Below, in pieces: positions 28,609-38,154 of a DNA stretch of 64,000 nucleotides. The translations under genes were made by a program, and so were the position numbers. Location: contig NZ_JACVHC010000003.1 of the NCBI RefSeq assembly GCF_017976235.1, forward strand, positions 310,001 through 374,000. The letters are read 5' to 3'. The DNA comes from Pseudomonas anatoliensis. Its GTDB lineage: Bacteria > Pseudomonadota > Gammaproteobacteria > Pseudomonadales > Pseudomonadaceae. Each line of letters opens with the position of its first letter. Positions within the stretch are counted from its first letter, which is position 1. Below the pieces are notes generated by a model. It made no database searches. It worked only from the letters and a program-made list of their open reading frames with translations, and had not been told where the DNA came from.

Positions 28609-30039
28609 ATGACTGCCGATATTGCCTACCTGCAAACGCTACAAGAGCCACTGCAAGCACTTGATCGGCAGTTCGATGCGCAACGGGCCGCGTACGCCGC
28701 CAATCCGATGCCACCTGCCGCCCAGCGTCAGCAATGGCTCAAGGCCCTGCGCGATTTGCTCAGCAACGAGCGTCAGGCCTTGATCGAGGCAATCAGTGCC
28801 GATTTCAGCCATCGCAGCGCCGATGAAACGCTGCTTGCCGAATTGATGCCAAGCCTGCATGGCATTCACTACGCCAGCCGTCACCTCAATGGCTGGATGA
28901 AGCCTTCGCGGCGCAAGGTCGGCATGGCTTTCCAGCCAGCCTCGGCGAAAGTTGTTTACCAGCCACTGGGCGTGATCGGCGTCATCGTGCCGTGGAATTA
29001 CCCGCTGTATCTGGCCATCGGCCCACTTGTCGGCGCGTTGGCGGCGGGCAACCGAGTGATGCTCAAACTCAGCGAGTCGACCCCCGCCACTGGCCTGTTG
29101 CTCAAGGAGCTGCTGGCGCGAATCTTCCCCGAAGATCTGGTCTGTGTGGTGCTTGGCGAAGCTGACATCGGCGTGGCGTTTTCCCGTCTGCGCTTCGATC
29201 ATATGCTGTTCACTGGCGCCACCAGCATCGGCAAGCACGTGATGCGCGCTGCGGCAGAAAATCTCACACCCGTCACGCTGGAACTGGGCGGCAAATCCCC
29301 GGCCATCGTCTCCCGTGATGTGCCGCTCAAGGATGCCGCCGAACGCATCGCCTTCGGCAAAACCCTCAACGCCGGGCAGACCTGCGTCGCCCCCGATTAC
29401 GTGCTGGTGCCGGAAGACCGGGTCGGCGGCTTCGTCGAAGCCTATCGCCAGGCCGTGCAGGGTTTTTATCCGACCCTCACCGACAACCCGGACTACACCG
29501 CAATCATCAACGAACGCCAACTGGCCCGACTCAACAGCTACGTCAGTGATGCCACCAGCAAGGGCGCGCTGCTGATTCCGCTGTTCGAGCAGGGTCAAGG
29601 CCGGCGCATGCCGCACAGTGTTTTGTTGAATGTCAGCGACGAAATGACGGTGATGCAGGATGAAATCTTCGGCCCGCTGTTGCCAATCGTGCCGTATCGA
29701 GATCTGGAGCAGGCATTCGCTTACATCAATCAGCGGCCTCGACCTCTGGCTCTTTACTACTTCGGCTACGACAAACGCGAACAGAACCGCGTGCTGCACG
29801 AAACCCATTCCGGCGGCGTGTGCCTGAACGACACGTTGCTGCATGTGGCGCAGGACGACATGCCCTTTGGCGGCATCGGCGCTTCGGGGATGGGCCATTA
29901 CCATGGTCACGAAGGGTTCCTGACCTTCAGCAAAGCCAAAGGCGTGCTGATTAAACAGCGCTTCAATGCGGCCCGACTGATTTACCCGCCTTATGGAAAA
30001 TCGATTCAGAAACTGATCCAGAAGCTGTTCATCCGCTAA
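28609..30039 (+). CDS. calB: Coniferyl-aldehyde-dehydrogenase-like ALDH
   Basis: 476 residues of the class 3 aldehyde dehydrogenase type. PWNYP at 128-132, ELGGKSP at 225-231 and the catalytic Cys259 (GQTCVAP) are intact. Members oxidise coniferyl aldehyde or long-chain/aromatic aldehydes with NAD(P). The C-terminus (LIYPPYGKSIQKLIQKLFIR) is amphipathic, suggesting membrane contact. First gene of an operon with a Tat protein and a GMC oxidoreductase, which could supply the aldehyde from an alcohol. Confidence 0.87.
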   Translation: MTADIAYLQTLQEPLQALDRQFDAQRAAYAANPMPPAAQRQQWLKALRDLLSNERQALIEAISADFSHRSADETLLAELMPSLHGIHYASRHLNGWMKPSRRKVGMAFQPASAKVVYQPLGVIGVIVPWNYPLYLAIGPLVGALAAGNRVMLKLSESTPATGLLLKELLARIFPEDLVCVVLGEADIGVAFSRLRFDHMLFTGATSIGKHVMRAAAENLTPVTLELGGKSPAIVSRDVPLKDAAERIAFGKTLNAGQTCVAPDYVLVPEDRVGGFVEAYRQAVQGFYPTLTDNPDYTAIINERQLARLNSYVSDATSKGALLIPLFEQGQGRRMPHSVLLNVSDEMTVMQDEIFGPLLPIVPYRDLEQAFAYINQRPRPLALYYFGYDKREQNRVLHETHSGGVCLNDTLLHVAQDDMPFGGIGASGMGHYHGHEGFLTFSKAKGVLIKQRFNAARLIYPPYGKSIQKLIQKLFIR

Positions 30040-30071
30040 ACATTCGTCATCGCCGCCGGGTAATAAAAACA

Positions 30072-30617
30072 ATGCACCCAAGCCTGACCGATACACCTGC
30101 ACTGTCGCGCCGTGGCCTGCTGAAATTCAGCCTCGGCGCCACGGCATTCCTCGCCACCGCGGGACTCGGCGCCAGCCTCAGCGGCTGCTCGTCGAGCGTC
30201 GCGGCCAACGGTTTCATCTCGTTGCGCGACGGCGACCTGCTGTTTCTGCGCGCACTGGTTCCGGTAATGCTCGACGGCGCCGTGGCTCCCGAAAAGATGC
30301 CGGACGCGGTGGCTGGCACGCTCAAGTCGCTGGACTACAGCCTCGATCACCTGTCGCCGGAAATGCTCAAACTCACTCGACAGCTGTTCGACGTGCTGGG
30401 CATGACCGTGACGCGCGGGCCGCTCACCGGGATCTGGGGCAGTTGGGAAAACGCCACTCCCGAAGCAATGCGCAGCTTTCTCGATCGCTGGGAAAACAGC
30501 TCGTTGAGCCTGTTGCGTATGGGTCATAGCTCTTTGCAGCAGATGGTACTGATGGCCTGGTACAGCCGCGGCGAATCCTGGGCGCACTGCGGTTATCCCG
30601 GCCCGCCCACGGTCTGA
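30072..30617 (+). CDS. Small Tat-exported protein (putative dehydrogenase small subunit)
   Basis: 181 residues with a twin-arginine signal (SRRGLLKF at 12-19, then a moderately hydrophobic stretch) ending in LSGCSSS, which also resembles a lipobox. The mature part has no motif I recognise. Its size, Tat signal and place directly upstream of a GMC oxidoreductase without a signal recall the small subunits of gluconate- and fructose-type dehydrogenases that carry the flavoprotein through Tat; this is inference. Confidence 0.75.
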   Translation: MHPSLTDTPALSRRGLLKFSLGATAFLATAGLGASLSGCSSSVAANGFISLRDGDLLFLRALVPVMLDGAVAPEKMPDAVAGTLKSLDYSLDHLSPEMLKLTRQLFDVLGMTVTRGPLTGIWGSWENATPEAMRSFLDRWENSSLSLLRMGHSSLQQMVLMAWYSRGESWAHCGYPGPPTV

Positions 30618-30630
30618 ACATCACGCGAAA

Positions 30631-30660
30631 CCTGTGGGAGCGGGCTTGCCCGCGATAGCG
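30631..30660. repeat. Single REP unit, gtgggagcgggcttgccc family
   Basis: CCTGTGGGAGCGGGCTTGCC and the following CGCGATAGCG form one REP unit with its internal GCGGGC/GCCCGC dyad, between the Tat protein and GMC genes. The same family is at 33319-33417. Confidence 0.8.
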
Positions 30661-30708
30661 TCAGTCGCCTCACAATCGAATTAAAAAATAATAAAGAGAG
30701 CCTGATCG

Positions 30709-32304
30709 ATGCCCGTACCCGACCCCTTCCGCGAAGGCCTCGCCCGAGGCTGGAAAACCTACAACGGCGCGCAGTTGCCTGCCGATCTGACCCTCGAAAC
30801 AGATGTCGCGATCATCGGCAGCGGCGCGGGTGGCGGTACCACCGCGGAAATCCTCAGCGCCGCCGGCTATAAAGTGCTGCTGATCGAAGAAGGCCCGCTG
30901 AAAACCAGCTCCGACTTCAAAATGCTTGAAGACGAGGCCTACAGCAGCCTCTATCAGGAAGGCATCGGCCGCATGAGCAAGGACGGCGCGATCACCATCC
31001 TGCAGGGCCGCGCGGTCGGCGGCACGACGCTGATCAACTGGACATCGAGCTTCCGCACGCCAGAGCCAACCCTCCAACACTGGGCCACCGAGCACAACGT
31101 CAGGGGCCACAGCCCTGCCGACATGGCGCCATGGTTCGAAAAAATGGAGCAGCGCCTCGGCGTCGCGCCGTGGATGGTTCCACCGAACCCCAACAACGAC
31201 GTGATCCGCAAGGGCTGCGAGCAACTCGGCTACAGCTGGCACGTGATTCCGCGCAATGTGCGTGGCTGCTGGAACCTCGGCTACTGCGGTATGGGCTGCC
31301 CGACCAACGCCAAGCAATCGATGATGGTCACGACCATTCCGGCGACCCTGGAAAAGGGTGGCGAACTGCTGTACCTGGCCCGCGCGGAAAAGCTGCTGAT
31401 CAACGGCGACAAAGTGACCGGCCTGCAATGCGTGGCCATGGATGAACGCTGCGTCGAGGCAACAGGACGCAAAATCACCGTCAAGGCGCGGCATTACGTT
31501 TTGGCCGGCGGTGGCATCAACAGTCCTGCCCTGCTGCTGCGCTCCGATGCGCCGGATCCGCATCAGCGAGTGGGCAAACGTACTTTTCTGCACTTGGTGA
31601 ACATGTCCGCCGGACGCTTCGACGAGGTGATCAACCCTTTCTACGGAGCGCCGCAATCGATCTATTCCGACCACTTCCAATGGAAGGACGGTGCCACTGG
31701 GCCGATAGGCTACAAACTGGAAGTGCCGCCGCTGCACCCGGCGCTGGCGGCCACGCTGCTGGGCGGGTTTGGTCAGGAGAGCGCGCAGCACATGGCCGAT
31801 CTGCCACACACACACGCGATGCTGGCGTTATTGCGCGACGGTTTTCACCCGGACAGCCCGGGCGGCAATGTCGAGTTGCGCAGTGACGGCTCGCCGGTGC
31901 TCGACTATCAGGTTTCGCCTTACACCTGGGAAGGCTTGCGCCGCGCGTTTCACCACATGGCCGAGATCCAGTTTGCCGGCGGTGCCAAAGCGGTGATGCC
32001 AATGCACGCCGACGCGCGTTATGTGAAGACGCTGGCGGAGGCGCGGAGCCTCATCGATGGCTTGAGCCTTGAGTTGTATCGCACGCGGCTGGGCAGCGCC
32101 CACGTCATGGGCGGCTGCGCGATGGGTGAAGACCCGAAAACCGCAGTCACCGACAGCCTTGGCCGCCATCATCAACTGAGCAATCTGTCGATTCATGACG
32201 GCTCGCTATTCCCCACCAGCATTGGCGCCAATCCACAATTGTCGGTGTACGGTCTGACTGCGCAATTGGCCACTTCCCTCGCCGAACGGCTGAAAAATCC
32301 GTGA
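30709..32304 (+). CDS. GMC family FAD oxidoreductase
   Basis: 531 residues. FAD-binding GSGAGGGTTAEIL near residue 37, the conserved GRAVGGTTLINW (about 99-110), a Cys-rich segment (GCWNLGYCGMGCPTNAKQS) and the C-terminal GMC signature with HVMGGCAMG and LFPTSIGANPQLSVYGL. It should oxidise an alcohol, passing electrons to an acceptor. No signal peptide of its own; the preceding gene has a Tat signal. An AAGAGAG site precedes the ATG. Confidence 0.88.
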   Translation: MPVPDPFREGLARGWKTYNGAQLPADLTLETDVAIIGSGAGGGTTAEILSAAGYKVLLIEEGPLKTSSDFKMLEDEAYSSLYQEGIGRMSKDGAITILQGRAVGGTTLINWTSSFRTPEPTLQHWATEHNVRGHSPADMAPWFEKMEQRLGVAPWMVPPNPNNDVIRKGCEQLGYSWHVIPRNVRGCWNLGYCGMGCPTNAKQSMMVTTIPATLEKGGELLYLARAEKLLINGDKVTGLQCVAMDERCVEATGRKITVKARHYVLAGGGINSPALLLRSDAPDPHQRVGKRTFLHLVNMSAGRFDEVINPFYGAPQSIYSDHFQWKDGATGPIGYKLEVPPLHPALAATLLGGFGQESAQHMADLPHTHAMLALLRDGFHPDSPGGNVELRSDGSPVLDYQVSPYTWEGLRRAFHHMAEIQFAGGAKAVMPMHADARYVKTLAEARSLIDGLSLELYRTRLGSAHVMGGCAMGEDPKTAVTDSLGRHHQLSNLSIHDGSLFPTSIGANPQLSVYGLTAQLATSLAERLKNP

Positions 32305-32332
32305 AAAAGCAGAATATTCCTATCGTCTATAG

Positions 32333-32930
<598 letters not shown>

Positions 32931-32955
32931 GATTGCAGCCACATACAGCAGTTGA

Positions 32956-33297
<342 letters not shown>

Positions 33298-33318
33298 GTT
33301 CTTCAGCGCCGCTAGCGA

Positions 33319-33417
33319 CGCCATCGCGGGCAAGCCCGCTCCCACAGGGTTCTGTGGTGGAACACAAATTGTGTGAACACCAAAACCTTGTGGGAGCGGG
33401 CTTGCCCGCGATGAGGC
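33319..33417. repeat. REP pair, gcgggcttgcccgc family
   Basis: Arms 33319-33348 and 33388-33417 are inverted copies (reading GTGGGAGCGGGCTTGCCCGC) separated by about 39 bases, between ferredoxin and the next convergent gene. Confidence 0.9.
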
Positions 33418-33447
33418 CATCGGCAACACAGCAAAATCCGGATCAGC

Positions 33448-33771
33448 TCACTCGCGCTGCTCAAACCCTTCCCCGATACACCCCAGACACCGCACAAACG
33501 CCGCTCGCGCCGGATCAACCACCAACGCCTGCCCCGCATCGCCAATTCCGCCACCCAGCGCGGTAAACGGCAACGACACCACAAACGCTCCGGCACCGAT
33601 CACCGTCGCCACCACCAGCAAAGGTCGGGCGATCAGCAAGTCGCCAAGCATGGCGTAGGCCGGTGGGTTCTGGATGGTGTAACGCGGATCACCGCTGCCG
33701 GTTTCCGTGGCCTGTACAGCCAGGCTGGAACACAGCAGCAGTGCGGCACAGAAGACTTGCAGGGATTTCAT
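33448..33771 (-). CDS. Small exported hypothetical protein
   Basis: 107 residues. A signal peptide ([21 protein letters not shown], cleavage near residue 21) is followed by a short polar region, a hydrophobic stretch ([25 protein letters not shown]) and a Gly/Ala-rich end with two cysteines (RCLGCIGEG). Similar Pseudomonas proteins are often given unsupported transporter names. I do not recognise a function. A ribosome binding site AAGGAT precedes the ATG. Confidence 0.75.
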   Translation of the reverse strand: MKSLQVFCAALLLCSSLAVQATETGSGDPRYTIQNPPAYAMLGDLLIARPLLVVATVIGAGAFVVSLPFTALGGGIGDAGQALVVDPARAAFVRCLGCIGEGFEQRE

Positions 33772-33841
33772 GGCACGATCCTTCGGGCTTGGCAGTGAGA
33801 CAACTCACTATAGACCGTAGGATGTTTTCGAACGATTTGCC

Positions 33842-34654
33842 TCAGCTCTGACAGCGCGGGCAAAAGACGCTGGCGCGCTGGCCAAGCTTCACTTCGCGCA
33901 GACCGGTGCCGCAGACCTTGCAGTGTTCACCACCACGGCCATAGACAAACAGCTCCTGCTGGAAATATCCCGGTTGTCCGTCGCCGCCGATAAAATCACG
34001 CAACGTGGTGCCGCCACGCTCGATGGCGGCGGCAAGGATGCGTTTGATCTCGATCGCCAGTTTCAGATAACGCCCCCGGGAAATGCCCCCGGCCTCACGA
34101 CGCGGATCAATGCCCGCGGCGAACAGCGCTTCGGTCGCATAAATATTGCCGACCCCGACCACCACTGCGTTGTCCATGATGAACGGCTTGACCGCCATCG
34201 AGCGTCCGCGAGACAGCTTAAACAGCCGTTCGCCGTCGAACAGATCGGTCAACGGCTCCGGCCCGAGACGAATCAACAACTCGTGATTGAGTGGATCGGT
34301 ACTCCACAGCATCGCGCCGAAACGCCGTGGATCGGTGTAGCGCAGGGCCAGACCGGATTCCAGTTCGATATCGACATGCTCATGCTTGAGCGCCGGCAAC
34401 CCGACTTCGACCAGGCGCAAATTACCCGACATGCCCAGATGGCTGATCAACGTGCCGACTTCGGCGTTGATCAACAGATACTTGGCCCGCCGTTCCACCA
34501 GCACGATGCGCTGGCCCGACAGGCGCACATCGAGGTCTTCAGGGATCGGCCAGCGCAGCCGGCGGTCGCGCACGATCACTCGGCTGACGCGCTGGCCTTC
34601 CAGATGCGGAGCAATGCCCCGGCGGGTGGTTTCGACTTCCGGCAGTTCAGGCAT
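33842..34654 (-). CDS. mutM: Formamidopyrimidine-DNA glycosylase
   Basis: 270 residues. Bifunctional glycosylase/AP lyase that removes 8-oxoguanine. The catalytic N-terminal Pro-Glu is in MPELPEVET; the H2TH segment and the C-terminal zinc finger ([11 protein letters not shown] ... CPRC) are intact. It lies 12 bases downstream of the HDOD gene on the same strand. Confidence 0.97.
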   Translation of the reverse strand: MPELPEVETTRRGIAPHLEGQRVSRVIVRDRRLRWPIPEDLDVRLSGQRIVLVERRAKYLLINAEVGTLISHLGMSGNLRLVEVGLPALKHEHVDIELESGLALRYTDPRRFGAMLWSTDPLNHELLIRLGPEPLTDLFDGERLFKLSRGRSMAVKPFIMDNAVVVGVGNIYATEALFAAGIDPRREAGGISRGRYLKLAIEIKRILAAAIERGGTTLRDFIGGDGQPGYFQQELFVYGRGGEHCKVCGTGLREVKLGQRASVFCPRCQS

Positions 34655-34666
34655 GGCGTCCTCGAA

Positions 34667-35533
34667 TCAATGCGCGCCTAAGTCGCGGATCGTTTGTTTG
34701 AGGGTTTCGAAGTCGTATTCCGACAGGCCGACGTAATCAAGCACCAGCGGGCCGACCGCGTTCCATTCGAAATCTTCGGTCTGGTTGCCCAGTACCCGAT
34801 AGGACGCGCAAATGTGCTCGGCCATCTTGAGGATCGCCATCAGGTTCTTCAGTTGACTGTTGCGCGAGGACTCGTCGCTGAATATCGCCAGCGCGTTGTG
34901 GTGATTGGCGATTGCCGCACTGACGTGTTCCGGCAGGCGCCAGGACTTGGCCGTGTAGTAGCCGACCACGGCGTGGTTGGTGTTGAACTCGTTGTTTTCG
35001 GTGTCCACCACCCGGCATTCGGCGCTGGCATGGGCGTAGGCCTTTTCCAGAACCGACATGTAATTGGGAAAGCGCTGCAGCATCAACGGCACGCCGCAAT
35101 CGTGGAACAGACCCAATGCGTAGGCTTCGTCGCCGGCCTGAGTGCCAATGCGCTTGGCCAGGGTCAGACACGTCATCGCCACATCCTGGGCGGTGTCCCA
35201 GAAACGGTTGAGCGTGACGATGGTGTCATCGTTCATCTCGCCCTTGATCGACTGCGCGTTGATCAGGTTGATGATCGAACGACTGCCCAACAGGTTCACC
35301 GCACGCTGGATCGAAGTGATCTTGTTGCTCAAACCGTAATACGGCGAGTTGACGATTTTCAGCAGCGAGCCGGACAAGCCCGGATCCTGGGCGATCAGCT
35401 TGGCGATCACCTCCAGGTCCGGGTCAGGCATGTACTGCTCCATTTGCAGATCCACCATGATCTGCGGCTGCGCGGGCACGCTGATGCCTTGCAGGGATTG
35501 TTGAATCTGTTCGGCGGTCAGCTCTTGGGACAT
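34667..35533 (-). CDS. HDOD domain protein
   Basis: 288 residues, most of it one HDOD domain (about 20-215), a degenerate HD-like output or signalling module: LIAQDPGLSGSLLKIVNSPYYGLSNKITSIQRAVNLLG is typical. HDOD proteins act in signalling and stress regulation without proven hydrolase activity. Upstream of mutM, so possibly linked to DNA damage or oxidative stress; that is inference from position. Confidence 0.88.
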   Translation of the reverse strand: MSQELTAEQIQQSLQGISVPAQPQIMVDLQMEQYMPDPDLEVIAKLIAQDPGLSGSLLKIVNSPYYGLSNKITSIQRAVNLLGSRSIINLINAQSIKGEMNDDTIVTLNRFWDTAQDVAMTCLTLAKRIGTQAGDEAYALGLFHDCGVPLMLQRFPNYMSVLEKAYAHASAECRVVDTENNEFNTNHAVVGYYTAKSWRLPEHVSAAIANHHNALAIFSDESSRNSQLKNLMAILKMAEHICASYRVLGNQTEDFEWNAVGPLVLDYVGLSEYDFETLKQTIRDLGAH

Positions 35534-35707
35534 AAGTACACACTCTGGGACAGGCGGCGATTCTAACCTCTAAAAACCGCAGGACGACACACCAGTGGGC
35601 AATTGTCAGGAACTTTCATTCAAGCGCCGGCTTCGGACTCTGTAATGCCCAACGGATCATTTCGATCCCACGGGGCGGCAAATTCCCACAGACTCAGGAG
35701 CTTATCG

Positions 35708-36247
35708 ATGGCTACTCAACTCAACGGCAAGCGCGTGGCTTTTTTGGTAACCGATGGTTTCGAACAGGTTGAATTGACAGGTCCCAAGCAAGCGCTCGAA
35801 CAGGCCGGCGCTCAGGTCGATATCCTCTCGGCCGAAGAAGGCACGGTCAAAGGCTGGAACCATGACAAACCGGCGGATGACTTCAAGGTCGACCAGACCT
35901 TCCAGGCCGCCAGCAGCGAGCAATATGACGCCATCGTATTGCCCGGTGGCGTACAGAACTCCGACACCATCCGCATCGACCAGGATGCCCAGCATCTGGT
36001 CAAGACTGGCACCTCGGCCGGCAAACCGATTGCGGTGATCTGCCATGGCGGATGGCTGTTGATTTCGGCGGGGTTGGTCAATGGCAAGACCATGACCAGC
36101 TACAAGACGCTCAAAGACGATCTGGTGAATGCCGGTGCCAACTGGGTCGATCAGGAAGTGGTCAGAGACGGCCACTTGATCAGCAGTCGTCAGCCGGATG
36201 ATATTCCGGCGTTTAGTCGTGAGTTGATCGACGCGCTGTCGGCCTGA
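35708..36247 (+). CDS. pfpI: DJ-1/PfpI family protein
   Basis: 179 residues from the ATG at 35708 (CAGGAGC site). Nucleophile elbow AVICHGGWLLISAG carries the conserved Cys-His pair of class I glutamine-amidotransferase-like PfpI/YhbO proteins, which have been described as proteases, deglycases or chaperones. The N-terminal RVAFLVTDGFEQVELTGPKQ and Glu are also conserved. Likely stress protective; exact reaction not decided. Confidence 0.9.
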   Translation: MATQLNGKRVAFLVTDGFEQVELTGPKQALEQAGAQVDILSAEEGTVKGWNHDKPADDFKVDQTFQAASSEQYDAIVLPGGVQNSDTIRIDQDAQHLVKTGTSAGKPIAVICHGGWLLISAGLVNGKTMTSYKTLKDDLVNAGANWVDQEVVRDGHLISSRQPDDIPAFSRELIDALSA

Positions 36248-36267
36248 TACTGGAGGGCTACAGGGGT

Positions 36268-36404
36268 TTCTGTGGTGAGGGGATTTATCCCCGATGGGCG
36301 GCGGCGCCGCCCCAGATCGACTTACAAGTTGTATCAGGGAACCGAGTTATCTGGTTTTGCGACTGCTGCGCAGCCGATCGGGGATAAATCCCCTCGCCAC
36401 AGAA
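36268..36404. repeat. REP pair, ggggatttatcccc family
   Basis: The arms starting TTCTGTGGTGAGGGGATTTA at 36268 and ending at 36404 are inverted copies with one mismatch in the outer part, separated by about 80 bases. Same family as 2521-2656. Confidence 0.9.
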
Positions 36405-36514
36405 GCTCTCACTACCACAGCAGCCCGGATTGACTCCCAAGCCATATGTCCATTCGCAGGCCAATCAGCGGGCCCAACACGCTATACTCCCGCTCTTTTT
36501 TCCGGAGCGACGTC

Positions 36515-37711
36515 ATGTCCCTGCCTAGCCTGCGCCTCAAAGCCAATGCCGACCGTCGCCTGCGCAACGGCCACTTGTGGGTCTACAGCAACGAAATCGA
36601 TGTGGCGGCCACGCCACTGCACGGCTTCAAAGCCGGCGATCAAGCGATCCTCGAAGCTGCCGGCGGCAAGCCGCTGGGCATCGTCGCGATGAGCCCGAAC
36701 AACCTGATCTGCGCCCGTCTGGTGTCCCGCGACATCAAGGTGCAACTGGACAAATCCCTGCTGGTGCATCGCCTCAACGTAGCGCTGTCGCTGCGCGATC
36801 GCCTGTTCGACAAGCCGTTCTACCGTCTGGTGTACGGTGACTCCGACCTGCTGCCAGGTCTGGTCGTTGACCGTTTTGGCGACATCCTCGTGGTGCAGAT
36901 CGCCTCGGCGACCATGGAAGCGCATAAAGATGACGTGATCGCCGCGCTGACCCAAGTGCTCAAGCCAAGCGGCATTCTGTTCAAGAACGATTCCGCTGCG
37001 CGTGACGCCGAAGGCCTCAACCGCTACGTCGAAACCGTGTTCGGTCTGGTACCGGAATGGGTCGCACTGGAAGAGAACGGCGTGAAGTTCGAAGCGCCGG
37101 TCATTCAGGGGCAGAAAACCGGCTGGTTCTATGACCACCGCATGAACCGCGCACGCCTGGCGCCATACGCCAAAGGCAAACGTGTACTCGACCTCTATAG
37201 CTACATCGGTGGGTGGGGCGTGCAGGCTGCCGCATTCGGCGCCAGCGAAGTGTTCTGCGTCGATGCTTCGGCCTTCGCCCTTGATGGTGTCGAGCGCAAC
37301 GCTGCACTGAACGGCTTTGCCGACAAGATGACCTGCATCGAAGGCGATGTCTTTGAAGCCTTGAAAGAACTGAAGGCCAGCGAAGAGCGCTTCGACGTGA
37401 TCGTGGCCGACCCGCCAGCGTTCATCAAACGCAAGAAAGACATGAAGAACGGCGAAGGTGCGTACCGTCGCCTGAACGAGCAAGCCATGCGCCTGCTCAA
37501 CAAGGACGGCATCCTGGTCAGTGCTTCGTGCTCGATGCACCTGCCGGAAGACGATCTGCAGAACATCCTGCTGACCAGCGCCCGCCACCTGGATCGCAAC
37601 ATCCAGTTGCTGGAGCGCGGCGGTCAGGGCCCGGATCACCCGGTCCACCCGGCCATCGCCGAAACCCGCTACATCAAGAGCATCACCTGCCGCCTGCTGC
37701 CTAACAGCTGA
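36515..37711 (+). CDS. rlmI: RlmI-like 23S rRNA cytosine methyltransferase
   Basis: 398 residues from the ATG at 36515 with a CCGGAG site. An N-terminal PUA domain (about 1-75, RLRNGHLWVYSNEID) precedes a SAM-dependent domain: KTGWFYDHRMNR, VLDLYSYIGGWGVQAAAFGA (motif I), VIVADPPAFIK and a catalytic Cys in LVSASCSMHL. RlmI makes m5C1962 of 23S rRNA. A longer in-frame start at 36446 has no site. Followed by a strong terminator. Confidence 0.9.
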   Translation: MSLPSLRLKANADRRLRNGHLWVYSNEIDVAATPLHGFKAGDQAILEAAGGKPLGIVAMSPNNLICARLVSRDIKVQLDKSLLVHRLNVALSLRDRLFDKPFYRLVYGDSDLLPGLVVDRFGDILVVQIASATMEAHKDDVIAALTQVLKPSGILFKNDSAARDAEGLNRYVETVFGLVPEWVALEENGVKFEAPVIQGQKTGWFYDHRMNRARLAPYAKGKRVLDLYSYIGGWGVQAAAFGASEVFCVDASAFALDGVERNAALNGFADKMTCIEGDVFEALKELKASEERFDVIVADPPAFIKRKKDMKNGEGAYRRLNEQAMRLLNKDGILVSASCSMHLPEDDLQNILLTSARHLDRNIQLLERGGQGPDHPVHPAIAETRYIKSITCRLLPNS

Positions 37712-37723
37712 TCAATGCGGATG

Positions 37724-37751
37724 ACGGGGAGCCTCATGGCTCCCCGTTTGC
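37724..37751 (+). terminator. Intrinsic terminator of the rlmI-like gene
   Basis: ACGGGGAGCC at 37724-37733 and GGCTCCCCGT at 37738-37747 form a perfect 10-base-pair stem with a TCAT loop, followed by TTGCTTT. It isolates the following island from upstream transcription. Confidence 0.9.
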
Positions 37752-37940
37752 TTTACGCCTGAACCTGACGGCTTCTCAACGATTTTTTCCTTTGTTATCA
37801 CGACTTCCTACACTGCCGTCCGATTGACGTGCAGGACGTTTCCTCACGTCTTTTAATTATTGAAACTTTCCCTACAAAGTTCATCACCTGCTAAAGATCG
37901 CTCCGACAAAAATACTGGAATATTCCTACTTAATATCCCC

Positions 37941-37968
37941 TTGCCAATAATCCATTACAAACTATTAT
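37941..37968 (+). promoter_or_regulatory. Sigma-70-type promoter of the peptide island
   Basis: TTGCCA at 37941-37946 and TATTAT at 37963-37968 are separated by 16 bases, a good match to the -35/-10 consensus. Transcription would start near 37975, about 47 bases before the short ORF. Confidence 0.65.
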
Positions 37969-37974
37969 GAAGTT

Positions 37975-37990
37975 GTCACCACGAGGTGAC
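37975..37990 (+). promoter_or_regulatory. GTCACC/GGTGAC dyad at the predicted transcript start
   Basis: GTCACC-ACGA-GGTGAC is a perfect 6-base dyad with a 4-base loop, extendable with a bulge (GAA/TTC outside). It lies just downstream of the -10 box, so it is either an operator for a repressor or a hairpin at the very 5' end of the mRNA that protects it. Confidence 0.5.
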
Positions 37991-38021
37991 TTCAACTATC
38001 AATGAACAAGGAGTTCACATC

Positions 38022-38093
38022 ATGAAAAACATTTCTCTGGAAACCAACAAAATCGCAAACCTGGCTTTTCTGGTTGCGCCTAAAGCCCGTTAA
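38022..38093 (+). CDS. 23-residue putative precursor peptide
   Basis: A 23-codon ORF with ATG at 38022 and TAA at 38091-38093, preceded by AAGGAG at an 8-base distance, better than most sites in the window. The peptide begins MKNISLETNK and ends AFLVAPKAR. It has an acidic/polar N-half, a hydrophobic stretch (IANLAFLV) and a basic Pro-containing C-terminus with no Cys, Ser or Thr in the last 12 residues. It is the first gene behind a clear promoter and precedes a flavin dehydrogenase, a diiron oxygenase and an exporter. It may be a RiPP precursor, a scaffold peptide or a regulatory leader; no database match was tested. Confidence 0.7.
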   Translation: MKNISLETNKIANLAFLVAPKAR

Positions 38094-38101
38094 ATAAGTC
38101 G

Positions 38102-38133
38102 GGACGCTGGGGAGTGCCGGTCCCTCGGCGTCC
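38102..38133 (+). terminator. Intercistronic hairpin after the short ORF
   Basis: GGACGC at 38102-38107 pairs with GCGTCC at 38128-38133, and the inner TGGGGA pairs imperfectly with TCCCTC, followed by TTTCGACTTT. It looks like a leaky terminator or processing hairpin that would let the peptide be made in excess over the downstream enzymes, as in many precursor-peptide operons. Confidence 0.6.
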
Positions 38134-38154
38134 TTTCGACTTTATCCAGAGTGA

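Larger units (their letters stand above)
37752..38021. other. AT-rich leader region of the peptide/SagB/AurF island
   Basis: About 270 bases, distinctly AT-rich for this genome, with no long frame. It contains the promoter and hairpin listed separately and ends in the ribosome binding site of a 23-codon ORF. The composition change starts right after the rlmI terminator and continues into the first 400 bases of the SagB-type gene. Confidence 0.65.
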
